Part shown: in pieces, positions 24,829 to 34,108 of the stretch | How positions within the stretch are numbered: the first letter of the stretch is position 1 | Layout: the number at the start of each line of letters is the position of its first letter | DNA from: Gallionella sp. UBA4121 | GTDB lineage: Bacteria > Pseudomonadota > Gammaproteobacteria > Burkholderiales > Gallionellaceae | Length of the DNA: 38,989 bases | Assembly (NCBI GenBank): GCA_002381565.1 | Contig: DFWZ01000006.1 | Coordinates: 48,994 to 87,982, forward strand | Reading direction: 5' to 3' | The notes under the pieces: generated by a model | The model's database searches: none | What the model was told of the DNA's origin: nothing | The model's input: the letters and a program-made list of their open reading frames with translations, nothing else | Position numbers and translations under genes: made by a program

Positions 24829-24958
24829 ATTGTTACCATCCCGTCAGCTGGCCGGCTGTCGAAACACATATTATCTTGCGAGTATTACAACGACTCTGTT
24901 CATACCCATCTTTCTGATATGTGTAATAATCCGCTGGGCGTTTTGAATAGATGCGGGC

Positions 24959-26245
24959 ATGAAAAAATTATTGCTGCGAGTTCCTGGTTTCGCATTGGTC
25001 GGGTTGATATTGGCTTTTATTCTGAGCCATGAGTCATCCCGGCTGGCAATAATCGGCAATGCGTTTGGCGCTGAGCATCCCCCTGTTATTATTGCCCATG
25101 TTGCGCCCACCACCGGACGTTTTTCCTTGCATTCTGAAGCCGATCGCCGTGGCGCCGAGATGGCGATCGATGAATTCAACGCCCGGGGCGGTGTCCTGGG
25201 TCGCGAGATCGTTCTCGTGTCGCGCAACCCTACCCTGGATAAAAATCACGCGGCCCAGGTTGCCGAAGAGCTGATCACCCGGAATAAAGTCGGATTTATG
25301 CTGGGTGCCATCGACTCCGGGGTCGCCGCGAGTATGTCCGCCATCTGTCAAAAACATGGCGTCATCTTTATCAACTCCAACTCTTCATCGCCGACCGAGT
25401 CTGTCGAGAACGCCCACCGCACGAAGTTTGTCTTCGATGCCAGTGCCGCCAACTTCAACCGCGCCCTCATCGAGTATGCCTTGGCGAATCGAAAATCCAA
25501 ACGGGTTCTGCTGCTGACGGAGGATGACGCATGGGGTCACAGCAGTGCTGCGACTTCGCGGTTCTACATTGCAGAACAGGGAGGCACGGTCGTCGGTGAA
25601 GTCATCGTGGCAAAAGCCCTTCCCGATCCCGCCGGAATTCTCAAACAGGTCGCTGGTATCCCCGCCGACGTGGTAGCACTCAACATCAGCGGTGACAATC
25701 AGATCATGCTTTTTGCCCAGATCGACCCGAAGACGCTCGACAATCAATCGTGGGTCGTGGGTGAGGTGGATTGGGAGGAGCTCTATCCCGCGCCGGGAAC
25801 CCCGCGCCCCCTGTACGGCATTACCTGGGCCTGGAATATCGATACGCCCGGAACGGCGAAATTTGTCGCCCGTTACCGGAAGCGCTATGGACGCACCAGT
25901 CTGGATTACCCCGGCGATGTAATACATGCCGCCTACTTTGCGACCAAGGCGCTGCTCAGTGCCATAGAACGTGCCGGCACCACGGACAACCATGCGGTGA
26001 TACGGCAACTCGAAAACATCAGGTGGACAGCAAAGGAACGCATGCAGCATGACGCGGCCTTCATGGATCCGGTCAGCCACCACCTTCAGCAAACTATCTA
26101 CATCGCCAGCTGGCGCCCACGAGTCGATCATCCCGAGCGCGGCCAGGTAATTCTGGGCCACGCTTCACCCGAGCAGGTTCGCTACGAACAGGAGCGGACG
26201 ACTCAGCTTGAGTCTTTTGCCGACACGCCACACTACGCGCCATGA
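24959..26245 (+). CDS. Periplasmic ligand-binding protein (Peripla_BP_6 / urea-amide-type family)
   Basis: This 428-residue type I periplasmic-binding-fold protein begins with a signal or anchor sequence (MKKLLLRVPGFALVGLILAF) and likely cleavage near AFGA. The mature part starts with IIAHVAPTTGRFSLHSEADRRGAEMAIDEFNARGGVLGREI, the classic entry into the branched-chain-amino-acid/amide binding family. It continues with VGFMLGAIDSGVAASMSAIC and VIFINSNSSSPTESV. No ABC permease or ATPase genes are nearby. Its ATGA overlap with the next gene, a membrane GGDEF/EAL protein, suggests it works as a sensor subunit rather than in transport (inference). The ligand is unknown. Confidence 0.82.
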   Translation: MKKLLLRVPGFALVGLILAFILSHESSRLAIIGNAFGAEHPPVIIAHVAPTTGRFSLHSEADRRGAEMAIDEFNARGGVLGREIVLVSRNPTLDKNHAAQVAEELITRNKVGFMLGAIDSGVAASMSAICQKHGVIFINSNSSSPTESVENAHRTKFVFDASAANFNRALIEYALANRKSKRVLLLTEDDAWGHSSAATSRFYIAEQGGTVVGEVIVAKALPDPAGILKQVAGIPADVVALNISGDNQIMLFAQIDPKTLDNQSWVVGEVDWEELYPAPGTPRPLYGITWAWNIDTPGTAKFVARYRKRYGRTSLDYPGDVIHAAYFATKALLSAIERAGTTDNHAVIRQLENIRWTAKERMQHDAAFMDPVSHHLQQTIYIASWRPRVDHPERGQVILGHASPEQVRYEQERTTQLESFADTPHYAP

Positions 26246-28677
26246 ATATATTCCGACTGGGCCTCATTTCGCGAATTGCGCTGCTGGTCGTCTGCGTAGA
26301 ACTCGTCGCCTTCAGCCTGCTCGGATGGTTTTACATCGACAGGTTCAGCAGGGCCATTGACGAGCGCACTTATGCACATCTGCGCCTTGTGGGCCGAATG
26401 ATTGCCAATGATGAGCTGGCGATCAGCTCCATTGCGCGCCATTCCATTATGAGCGATCTGACAGGCGCCCCTTATCTTAACGGTATGGTCATCGGCGGCA
26501 ATGGGCGCGTCATCGTTTCCTCAAATTCCGACTATCTGGGCCGCCTGGCCAGCAGCATTCCGGGCTTCGATGCACGCTGGATCGGCGACTCCGCTCCCGA
26601 ACAAGCGTTCATCCCGGGCAGCAACACCCTCACTGCCGTTATGCACAGCGCGCTGAACGGTTCACCCATGTACACCACGGTGATCACGGTCAGTACTGAG
26701 GAACTCAATGCCCAAAAGCGTTCCATTGCCCTGTGGGGCCAACTCGGCTCGCTATTGTTTATCCTGCTCAGTTCCGCAGTTATCATTTTTATCGCCCAGC
26801 GCCTCATCACCCGGCGTGTAAGCATCTCCCTGAAGGTCTTGAAGGAAGTAGAGGATGGCGCCCTGAATGCACAGATTCCCATATCATCCGACGATGAATT
26901 AGGGCAGCTCCAGCACGGCATCAATTCGATGACTGCAAAGGTCGGCTCGTTGCTGAATCAACATCGCCACAACGAAGAAGAAATTCGCGAGAAGAGTTAC
27001 CTGCTTGACTCCATCATAGAGAATATCCCCAACGTGATTTTCCTGAAGCGGGCTTCCGATCTGCGCTACACACGTTTTAACAAGGCCGGGGAGCGCTTGC
27101 TGGGTTTTAATCGTCAGGACTTGATCGGCAAGAATGCCTACGACATCTTTTCCAAGGAACAGGCGGACCTCGCCACAGCTAATGATCGCGAGGTGTTGCG
27201 CTCGTCGACGAGGCTGGATATTGCTGAAGAAACAATCAATACGCGCGATGGCGGACAACACACCATGCACACCCAAAAACTGGTTCTGCGCAACTCCTTC
27301 GGCGAGGCCGAATATATCCTCGGTATTTCCGAGGATATTACCGAGCGCAAAAAGGCAGAGAAGCGGATCCGTGAACTGGCTTTCTTCGACCAGTTGACAG
27401 AGCTGCCCAACCGCACACAGCTGCGGGATCGCCTGAAACAGGCCATGACGACCAGTGTACGCAGCGGAAATTATGGTGCGCTGCTGTTCATCGATCTGGA
27501 TGATTTCAAGACGCTCAACGATACCCTCGGCCATGACATGGGCGACCTGCTGCTGCGGCAGGTGGCTGAACGCCTGAAGCTATGTGTTCGTGAAGACGAT
27601 ACCGTGGCACGGGTAGGTGGGGATGAATTTCTGGTGATGCTGACGGGTTTTGGAACGAGTGAGAGTGAGGTCGCCAGCCAGGTCGACGCCGTGGGCAGGA
27701 AAATTCTCGCCGCGCTCAGTCAGATGTATCGGCTCAACGACGTGGTTTTCAACACGACATCGAGTATCGGCGTGACCCTGTTCAGAGGTCATCAGGCTTC
27801 GCTCGACGACCTGTTGAAGCAGGCAGATCTCGCCATGTACAAATCAAAGGAAATGGGGCGCAACACCTTGCATTTCTTTAATGCTGAAATGGAAAGGATC
27901 GTGATGGAACGCGCTGCCCTGAAGACGGATCTGCGCGAGGCTATGCAGGAAAAACAGTTCCTGCTTCACTATCAGGCTCAGGTGGTGGACGATGTGCGAA
28001 CGACAGGCGCCGAAGTGTTGTTGCGCTGGCAGCATCCCCAGCGCGGCATGGTGTCACCTGCCGATTTCATCCCTCTGGCTGAAGAAACCGGTTTTATTTT
28101 GGAACTGGGCCAATGGGTGCTGCACACCGCCTGCACTCAACTGGCTGTATGGGGGGCGCGGCCGGAGATGGCTCATCTCACGATTGCTGTGAATGTCAGC
28201 GTCCATCAGTTCCGTCAGGCCGATTTTGTAGCTCAGGTGCTGGGGGTGATCAGGGACACCGGTGCGAACCCGCATCGACTGAAGCTGGAGCTGACGGAGA
28301 GCATGCTGGTATCAAATGTAGAAGATATTATCGAAAAGATGTATGCGTTGAAGGCTAAGGGTGTGAGTTTCTCGCTCGATGATTTTGGTACGGGTTATTC
28401 CTCGCTCTCTTATCTGAGGCGTCTACCGCTGGATCAGCTCAAGATCGATCAGTCTTTCGTGCGCGACGTGTTCAGCGACACGAATGATGCCGCTATTGCC
28501 AAAACCATCGTGGCCCTGGCCAACAGCCTCGGTTTAGGTGTAATCGCAGAGGGCGTGGAAACGGCAGCGCAACGCGACTTTCTGGCCACAGCAGGCTGCT
28601 ATGCCTATCAGGGTTATTTCTTCAGTCGGCCGTTGCCGCTGGAAGGTTTTGAGAAGTTTGTACAGGGCATCGTTTGA
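26242..28677 (+). CDS. Membrane PAS-GGDEF-EAL bifunctional c-di-GMP protein
   Basis: This 811-residue signalling protein has helix 1 (about 8-31), a periplasmic sensor region (about 32-163), helix 2 (about 165-186), a HAMP-like linker (about 190-240), and a PAS domain (about 255-370, ending GISEDITERKKAEKRIRELAFFDQLTELPNR). The GGDEF domain has an intact GGDEF motif at 459-463, with the RxxD inhibition site at Arg450-Asp453. The EAL domain (about 560-805) has EVLLRW in place of EALLRW, DDFGTGYSS (Asp713, Asp714), LKIDQSFV and EGVET. Both active sites look intact, so synthesis and breakdown of c-di-GMP are possible. It is coupled to the preceding binding protein by a 4-bp overlap. Confidence 0.92.
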   Translation: MNIFRLGLISRIALLVVCVELVAFSLLGWFYIDRFSRAIDERTYAHLRLVGRMIANDELAISSIARHSIMSDLTGAPYLNGMVIGGNGRVIVSSNSDYLGRLASSIPGFDARWIGDSAPEQAFIPGSNTLTAVMHSALNGSPMYTTVITVSTEELNAQKRSIALWGQLGSLLFILLSSAVIIFIAQRLITRRVSISLKVLKEVEDGALNAQIPISSDDELGQLQHGINSMTAKVGSLLNQHRHNEEEIREKSYLLDSIIENIPNVIFLKRASDLRYTRFNKAGERLLGFNRQDLIGKNAYDIFSKEQADLATANDREVLRSSTRLDIAEETINTRDGGQHTMHTQKLVLRNSFGEAEYILGISEDITERKKAEKRIRELAFFDQLTELPNRTQLRDRLKQAMTTSVRSGNYGALLFIDLDDFKTLNDTLGHDMGDLLLRQVAERLKLCVREDDTVARVGGDEFLVMLTGFGTSESEVASQVDAVGRKILAALSQMYRLNDVVFNTTSSIGVTLFRGHQASLDDLLKQADLAMYKSKEMGRNTLHFFNAEMERIVMERAALKTDLREAMQEKQFLLHYQAQVVDDVRTTGAEVLLRWQHPQRGMVSPADFIPLAEETGFILELGQWVLHTACTQLAVWGARPEMAHLTIAVNVSVHQFRQADFVAQVLGVIRDTGANPHRLKLELTESMLVSNVEDIIEKMYALKAKGVSFSLDDFGTGYSSLSYLRRLPLDQLKIDQSFVRDVFSDTNDAAIAKTIVALANSLGLGVIAEGVETAAQRDFLATAGCYAYQGYFFSRPLPLEGFEKFVQGIV

Positions 28678-28745
28678 TGCGCCTGAGCGCTTCCGGTTGC
28701 ATCCGACTTGAGTCCTGATAGCGTCATTGGTTGAAAGTCGCTTTT

Positions 28746-30515
28746 TCAGATCACTTTCACCTGCATCAGCTCATTGCCTGCCGGGTCGGTCAAGTGCACT
28801 GCGCAGGCGATGCAGGGATCGAAGCTGTGGATGGTGCGCAAAATTTCCAGCGGTTGTTTCACGTCTTGCAACTGGTGACCTTTCAGCGCCGCCTCATAGG
28901 GCCCCTGATTTCCCTGCGCGTCGCGCGGGCCGGCGTTCCATGTGCTGGGCACGATGGCCTGATAGTTGGCGATTTTCTGGTCTTCGATGACGATCCAGTG
29001 CGACAGCGCACCGCGCGGCGCTTCCGTGACACCCACCCCCTGCGCATGGGCAGGCCAGCTCGAGGGATCCCACTTCGATTCGTTGAAGGTCTTGATGTCT
29101 CCCGCCTTGATGTTGGCGACCAGCTGGTCGTACCAGCCCTGCATCGCATCGGCGATGATTTTGGTTTCCAGCGTGCGCGCCGCCGTGCGCCCCATGGTTG
29201 AATACAGCGCCTGTACCGGCAGATCGAGTTTTTTCAGGGTCATTCCGACCAGCTCCCTGGTCTGCTCATGCCCTGCTGCATACATCATCAGCACGCGCGC
29301 CAGCGGCCCGACTTCGACGGCACGGCCCTTCCAGCGCGGCGATTTCATCCAGGAATAATCCTTGTCCACGTCCAGTTGCTGGTACGGTGGCACGGGCCCT
29401 GTGTAATCGAGTTTGGTCTCGCCCTTGTATGGATGCAGGCCCCGTTCCTTGCCCACGGAATATTCATACCAGGCATGACTGACAAATTCCTGAATCTCGC
29501 TTTCCGCATCGAGGTCAATGGGATGAATCTTGCTCAGGTCGCGATCCAGTATCACGCCGGAGGGAATCATCAAGGAAGACGGATCGGACATGCCTTTTGC
29601 CGGGAAATCGCCGAAGGTGAGGAAATTGCCGATCCCTTCGCCCTGCGCAAACCAGTCCTTGTAAATGCCGGCTATGGCCAGCGTATCCGGCACATAGACC
29701 TGATCGACGAACTCGCGCATCTGGTTGATCACGTTCTGTACCGTTTGCAGACCGACCTCATTGAGTGCGGTGCCGGAATTGCCTCCATGCGAACCATGAC
29801 CCGAGTGCTCAGGGTCGATACTGATGGCGCACGGCACGCCGCCGACCAGAAACATCGGGTGGGGATTTTTTCCGCCGAAAACGGCATGCAGTTTGACCAC
29901 ATCGCGCTGCCAGGCCAGCGCATCCAGATAGTGCGCAACAGCCATCAGATTGGCTTCGGGCGGGAGTTTGTAAGCCGGATGCCCCCAGTAGCCGTTGGCA
30001 AAGATGCCCAGCTGGCCGGCATCGACAAAGCCCTTTAATTTTTTCTGCACATCGCCAAAATATCCCGGCGACGATCTGGCGTAGCCCGACAGACTCTGCG
30101 CCAGCGCCGAAGTGGCTTTGGGATCTGCTTTCAGTGCCGATATCACATCCACCCAGTCCAGTGCATGCAGGTGATAAAAGTGCATTACATGATCGTGGAT
30201 ATATTGCGCGCCTATCATCAGGTTGCGGATCAGTTGTGCATTGCTCGGCACTTCAATTTTCAGCGCGTTCTCCACCGCGCGCACCGAAGCGATGCCATGC
30301 ACCAGCGTGCAGACACCGCAGATACGCTGGGCCAGCGCCCATGCCTCGCGCGGGTCGCGCCCGCGCAGGATGATCTCGATTCCCCTCACCATGGTGCCCG
30401 CCGATGAGGCGCGGATGATGCGACCTGTGGCATCGGTTTCCGCCTCAATGCGCAAATGGCCTTCGATACGGGTCACAGGATCGACGATGATGCGTCTGGT
30501 GGCGGGCTGGTTCAT
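28746..30515 (-). CDS. hynL: [NiFe] uptake hydrogenase large subunit (group 1, Isp-type)
   Basis: This 589-residue catalytic subunit has the N-terminal RIEGHLRIEAE (about 16-26). The nickel ligands are in RICGVCTLVHG (Cys66, Cys69) and in the C-terminal DPCIACAVH (Cys568, Cys571, His574). The 15 residues after His574 (LTDPAGNELMQVKVI) should be removed by the HupD-type protease encoded in the same operon. Its arrangement with hynS, isp1 and isp2 is characteristic of the HynSL/Isp1/Isp2 hydrogenases of purple sulfur bacteria and relatives. It is the last gene of the minus-strand operon and overlaps isp2 by 4 bp. Confidence 0.95.
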   Translation of the reverse strand: MNQPATRRIIVDPVTRIEGHLRIEAETDATGRIIRASSAGTMVRGIEIILRGRDPREAWALAQRICGVCTLVHGIASVRAVENALKIEVPSNAQLIRNLMIGAQYIHDHVMHFYHLHALDWVDVISALKADPKATSALAQSLSGYARSSPGYFGDVQKKLKGFVDAGQLGIFANGYWGHPAYKLPPEANLMAVAHYLDALAWQRDVVKLHAVFGGKNPHPMFLVGGVPCAISIDPEHSGHGSHGGNSGTALNEVGLQTVQNVINQMREFVDQVYVPDTLAIAGIYKDWFAQGEGIGNFLTFGDFPAKGMSDPSSLMIPSGVILDRDLSKIHPIDLDAESEIQEFVSHAWYEYSVGKERGLHPYKGETKLDYTGPVPPYQQLDVDKDYSWMKSPRWKGRAVEVGPLARVLMMYAAGHEQTRELVGMTLKKLDLPVQALYSTMGRTAARTLETKIIADAMQGWYDQLVANIKAGDIKTFNESKWDPSSWPAHAQGVGVTEAPRGALSHWIVIEDQKIANYQAIVPSTWNAGPRDAQGNQGPYEAALKGHQLQDVKQPLEILRTIHSFDPCIACAVHLTDPAGNELMQVKVI

Positions 30516-31780
30516 GATGTCTTTTCCTCAACGAGATATTGGGCAAGCAATTCGGTCAGCCCGATCACTTCGACCTTCATGTGGTAATGCTCAAGCGCGT
30601 CCTCCATCACGATGCGGCAATTGGCGCAGGCGGTAATCAGTGTTTGTGCGCCTGTGGTTTCGATCTGCGCCTTTTTATGTTTGAAAGCCTGCAACATTAA
30701 CGGTTCGGCGCGCGAGTTGGCCGAAACGCCGCCGCCGCCACCGCAGCACCAGTTCATCACGCCCGCATCAGGCATCTCGCGAAAATCTTCAGCGATTTCG
30801 CCCAGCAAACGGCGCGGTTGCTCCACCACGCCGCCGCGCCTGGCGATCTGACAGGGGTCGTGATAAGTCAGAGGGCGTTTATCCTTGCCGCGGGTCTTGA
30901 GCTTGCCGGCCACGCGCAGTTCATCCAGCACTTCGAGGATATGCTTCACCCCGAAGCCGAAGGGTCTGCCCATCAGATTCGGCCCTTCCCATCGCAGTGC
31001 GGTAAAAGCATGTCCGCATTCCGGACTGATCACGCATTTGACTTTCAGTCGTTCGGCTGCCACCACGATGCGGCTGACGATATCGCGCGCCAGGTCGGAC
31101 GAGCCGATCTGGATGCCGCTGTTAGTCGCTTCAAATGCATCCTGGGCCAGCGTCCAGGTCACCCCGGCCTGTTTAAAGATACGACAGAGGGCTGCCAGAT
31201 ATTCGGGGAAGTTGATAATCTCCATTGAAGACATCAACACCAGATACTCCACACCCGGCTGTTCCACCGGCACCTCGATACCGGTGTCGGCCTGGACATG
31301 CCCTATCTGCGCCAGCACGGCCGGCCATTTGACACCCATCGGGCTGCCGATGGTGACGGCACGGGTTGTCGCTCCGATCAGGTCAGCCGGCGCATGCCCC
31401 GAAGCCGCCATGCCTTCGCGCATCTTGCGTATCATGTAGGCAAGATCATTGCCCACCGGGCAGACCATGGAACAACGACCGCACAGCGTGCAGCTGTCAT
31501 AGACCAGCGGTTCCCACTCGGTCAGTTCGTCATCCGTCACCGGCTTTGCCAGTCCGAGCACTTTGCCCAGTCGGCCCGGCAGCGTATATTCCTGCTGCCA
31601 GACGCGGCGCAACGGTTCCAGCTTGTGGATGGGCGTGTATTTCGCATCACCGGTTTCGGTATAGAACAGACATGCCTCGGCACACAGCCCGCAATGCACG
31701 CAACTGGAGAAGAAGCTGGCGATCGGTGCATCGATGACTTCCCTGAAGGCATTGATGCCGCGGGCTAGCGTTGCGCTCAT
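30512..31780 (-). CDS. isp2: Isp2: Fe-S/CCG-domain electron-transfer subunit (HdrD-like)
   Basis: This 422-residue cytoplasmic protein resembles HdrD or DsrK. Two [4Fe-4S] motifs are near the N-terminus: CVHCGLCAEAC (Cys27, 30, 33, 37) and CTLCGRCSMVCPVGN (Cys97, 100, 103, 107). Two cysteine-rich CCG-type regions follow, around SPECGHAF and HDPCQIARRGG, and around NWCCGGGGGV and ACANCR. It probably carries electrons between the hydrogenase and the quinone pool. The start is fixed at 31780 by the ATGA overlap with isp1; a longer upstream frame in the same phase lies within isp1 and is rejected. Confidence 0.9.
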   Translation of the reverse strand: MSATLARGINAFREVIDAPIASFFSSCVHCGLCAEACLFYTETGDAKYTPIHKLEPLRRVWQQEYTLPGRLGKVLGLAKPVTDDELTEWEPLVYDSCTLCGRCSMVCPVGNDLAYMIRKMREGMAASGHAPADLIGATTRAVTIGSPMGVKWPAVLAQIGHVQADTGIEVPVEQPGVEYLVLMSSMEIINFPEYLAALCRIFKQAGVTWTLAQDAFEATNSGIQIGSSDLARDIVSRIVVAAERLKVKCVISPECGHAFTALRWEGPNLMGRPFGFGVKHILEVLDELRVAGKLKTRGKDKRPLTYHDPCQIARRGGVVEQPRRLLGEIAEDFREMPDAGVMNWCCGGGGGVSANSRAEPLMLQAFKHKKAQIETTGAQTLITACANCRIVMEDALEHYHMKVEVIGLTELLAQYLVEEKTS

Positions 31781-32436
31781 GATGCCACCCCCTTGTGCGC
31801 GGAGATGTCGCCGTTGTACCAGCGCGAAATAAACACGGAGAAAGTGTGGAACAGCTTGGTGAACGGTAACAATACCAGCAGCAACTCCACGGAAAACAGG
31901 TGCAGCGCCAGCATCAGGGTGTATTCCACAAACAAGTGGTGATAAGCCAGATAGCCGGTCAGCAGGGGCAGCAGTGTCACAGCCCATGCCAGATAGTCGC
32001 CCGCGCCTGACAACATGCGCTTCACCGGGTTGTTGAGCCGGTGTGCCAGCAGAATGCCCAGGGCCACGATGGATGCGACAGCCACAGCATCGATCATCGG
32101 TGCGGGCAAGCCTGGCCAGACGAGCCCGGTCATGCTGCGGAAGAATTCGATGTGCGGTGCATAAAACAGGATGACCGCCAGCAATCCCAGGTGGAATACG
32201 TAACCGCTGATGTAGGTTACCGGGTCTCGTTTGAGCATGCCCTGTGCCGGTAAGGAACGCGTGAGCACTGTGCGCCAGCCGCTGCCGGGGCTTTCGGTGC
32301 GCGGCCTTGCCAGATCAGTCTTGCGGCCAAGTCCGAAAATCTCGAACAGGCGCAGCATGGTGCCTGCGACACAGAACATCAGCGCCCAGTTCAATGCGCT
32401 GCCGCGCGCAAAAGTCAAAAGATCGAGCGGGTTCAT
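31777..32436 (-). CDS. isp1: Isp1: membrane cytochrome b subunit (NarI/DsrM-like)
   Basis: This 219-residue protein has about five membrane helices (ALNWALMFCVAGTMLRLFEIF; YVFHLGLLAVILFY; VASIVALGILLAH; YLAWAVTLLPLLTGYLAYH; LHLFSVELLLVLLPFTKLFH). Histidines within or near helices, in YISGYVFHLGLL, LAYHHLF, LALHLFSVELL and KLFHTF, are candidate haem b ligands. The pattern matches Isp1, which takes electrons from the hydrogenase and reduces quinone together with Isp2. It overlaps hynS and isp2 by 4 bp each. Confidence 0.88.
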   Translation of the reverse strand: MNPLDLLTFARGSALNWALMFCVAGTMLRLFEIFGLGRKTDLARPRTESPGSGWRTVLTRSLPAQGMLKRDPVTYISGYVFHLGLLAVILFYAPHIEFFRSMTGLVWPGLPAPMIDAVAVASIVALGILLAHRLNNPVKRMLSGAGDYLAWAVTLLPLLTGYLAYHHLFVEYTLMLALHLFSVELLLVLLPFTKLFHTFSVFISRWYNGDISAHKGVAS

Positions 32437-33548
32437 TTGCCCTCCCGGATCAGGTCTTGCACAGTCACTTTTTCATGTGCCGCACTCGCCGCATTCCTGG
32501 TCGAACGGTTGTGCCAGGTGATGACCACTCCCGCTGCCATGCCAGCTGCGGCCGCTGCACCCAGCATGGAAGGGGTTGCCGATACCGGCATGGACAAGGA
32601 TTTATACAGCGGCCCCGCATCCCAGAAATTCGGCTCTGAACAGCCGATACAGCCGTGACCAGACTGGATCGGGAAACTGGTGCCGTCGTTCCACTTCGTC
32701 GTGGCGCAGGCGTTATGCGTGACCGGCCCCTTGCAGCCGAGCTTGAACAGGCACCAGCCCTGCCGCGCCGCCTCGTCGTCGAAGGTCTCTGCAAACTTGC
32801 CCTGGTCATAAAATGGGCGGCGGTAACAGCGGTCATGGATGGTCTCGCCGTAAAATGATTTTGGCCGACCCAAAGCGTCCAGTTCGGGAATGCCGCCGAA
32901 AGTCAGAAAATGCGCCAGCACCCCGGTCATCACCACCGGGATGGGCGGGCAGCCGGGAACGTTGATGATGGGTTTGTCTTTGATAATATCGCCTACCGCA
33001 ACCGCGCCTGTCGGGTTCGGATCGGCCTTGGGAATGCCGCCGTAGGCCGCGCAGGTTCCCACTGCAACGATGGCTGCCGCGCCGCTGGCGGTCTCCGTCA
33101 GCATGTCGTAGTTGCTGATGCCGGCGATGGTGGAGAAGCCGGGATTGCCCATCGGAATCGAACCGTCGACGATCAGCAGATATTTGCCGAAATTATCCTT
33201 CATCGACTGTATGCGGGCCTGTTCGGCAGCCTCGCCTGAGGCGGCCTGCAGCGTATGGTGGTAGTCGAGGGAGATCAGGTCGAAGATCAGGTTTTCCAGC
33301 GTCGGCGAATGCGAGCGCGTGATGGATTCGGTGCAGCCGGTGCATTCCTGAAAAGACAGCCAGATCACCGATTGCCGCCTCGCACGGGAGATGGCTTCCG
33401 CCATGACGCCGGCCATCGAAGGCGGCAATGCCAGCAGCGCCGCCAGGGAAATACAAAACTGGAAAAATTCGCGGCGGTCGATGCCGCGTTGCGCCAAACC
33501 TTCACCAACGGTTCCGGGCAAAGCAGCCAATTGCGCTCTGGTTTTCAT
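32433..33548 (-). CDS. hynS: [NiFe] uptake hydrogenase small subunit, Tat-exported
   Basis: This 371-residue Fe-S subunit has a twin-arginine leader, DRREFFQFCISLAALLA (about 24-40). The proximal cluster motif is CTGCTES (Cys69, Cys72), with GTCAAYGG and VPGCPP. Distal and medial cluster residues lie in HDRCYRRPF, GWCLFKLGCKGP, HNACATTKWN and HGCIGCSEPNFW. The two extra cysteines of oxygen-tolerant enzymes are not apparent near CTGC, so standard oxygen sensitivity is expected. A C-terminal hydrophobic segment (MLGAAAAAGMAAGVVITW) would anchor it in the membrane. AGGGAG five bases before the ATG is a strong ribosome site, and it begins the structural half of the operon. Confidence 0.95.
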   Translation of the reverse strand: MKTRAQLAALPGTVGEGLAQRGIDRREFFQFCISLAALLALPPSMAGVMAEAISRARRQSVIWLSFQECTGCTESITRSHSPTLENLIFDLISLDYHHTLQAASGEAAEQARIQSMKDNFGKYLLIVDGSIPMGNPGFSTIAGISNYDMLTETASGAAAIVAVGTCAAYGGIPKADPNPTGAVAVGDIIKDKPIINVPGCPPIPVVMTGVLAHFLTFGGIPELDALGRPKSFYGETIHDRCYRRPFYDQGKFAETFDDEAARQGWCLFKLGCKGPVTHNACATTKWNDGTSFPIQSGHGCIGCSEPNFWDAGPLYKSLSMPVSATPSMLGAAAAAGMAAGVVITWHNRSTRNAASAAHEKVTVQDLIREGK

Positions 33549-33601
33549 GTTGACTCCCTGTAAACGGAATTAACCTTGCAACTTTCAGGTATTCTGCGCG
33601 G

Positions 33602-34108
33602 CTAATTTGCCCTGGTCAATCTATTCTGTGGGGCAGACGCATGACTTGCGATGCGCCCGATGATCTCCGCTGCCGTGTCATATACTTCCGGCAAGGCTGC
33701 TGCGACCGCGGGTGTCAACGCCTCTCCCCAGCCCGTGAAAGCGGGCTGGATGCCGATCAGGGCGCGATGAACCGGCCAATGCCCGGTCAGCAGCGAGATG
33801 GATCTCAAATCGAGCAGTCCCACTTCATGTACGCTGCTCTTGCGATTTGCGCCCAGGAAACAATCCATCTCTTCGCCTTCGAAGCTGCGCACCGTGCCTG
33901 GCGTGGCGCCAAGTTCGGCCGCATCAATCACCAGCAAGGCCGTGCATTCGCTGATCGGTACAGCCAGTGTAAAGGACAGCGTGCCGCCATCGAGAAACTC
34001 CATATCCTCGCGAGCGCCGAAGCGTGTCGCCAGTTCGTTCATGGCCACGATGCCCACCCCTTCGTCAGCGAGCAGCGTGTTGCCGATGCCCAGTACGAGT
34101 ATTTTCAT
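33602..34108 (-). CDS. hupD: HupD/HyaD-type hydrogenase maturation protease
   Basis: This 168-residue endopeptidase removes the C-terminal tail of the large subunit after nickel insertion. The fold begins MKILVLGIGNTLLADEGVG. The three nickel-sensing residues are present: Glu16, Asp62 (LLVIDAAELG) and His94 (SSVHEVGL). The start at 34108 overlaps the HupK-like gene stop as ATGA; an earlier in-frame ATG would add nine residues and is less likely. It ends 53 bases before hynS. Confidence 0.9.
   Translation of the reverse strand: MKILVLGIGNTLLADEGVGIVAMNELATRFGAREDMEFLDGGTLSFTLAVPISECTALLVIDAAELGATPGTVRSFEGEEMDCFLGANRKSSVHEVGLLDLRSISLLTGHWPVHRALIGIQPAFTGWGEALTPAVAAALPEVYDTAAEIIGRIASHASAPQNRLTRAN

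Noticed and set aside
27991..28026. EAL domain inactive because EAL reads EVL
   Set aside because: EVL is a tolerated variant, and the remaining catalytic motifs are intact.
31781..31987. Upstream in-frame extension of isp2
   Set aside because: The extra 69 residues lie in isp1 coding DNA and do not resemble any HdrD-like N-terminus; the ATGA overlap gives a better start.
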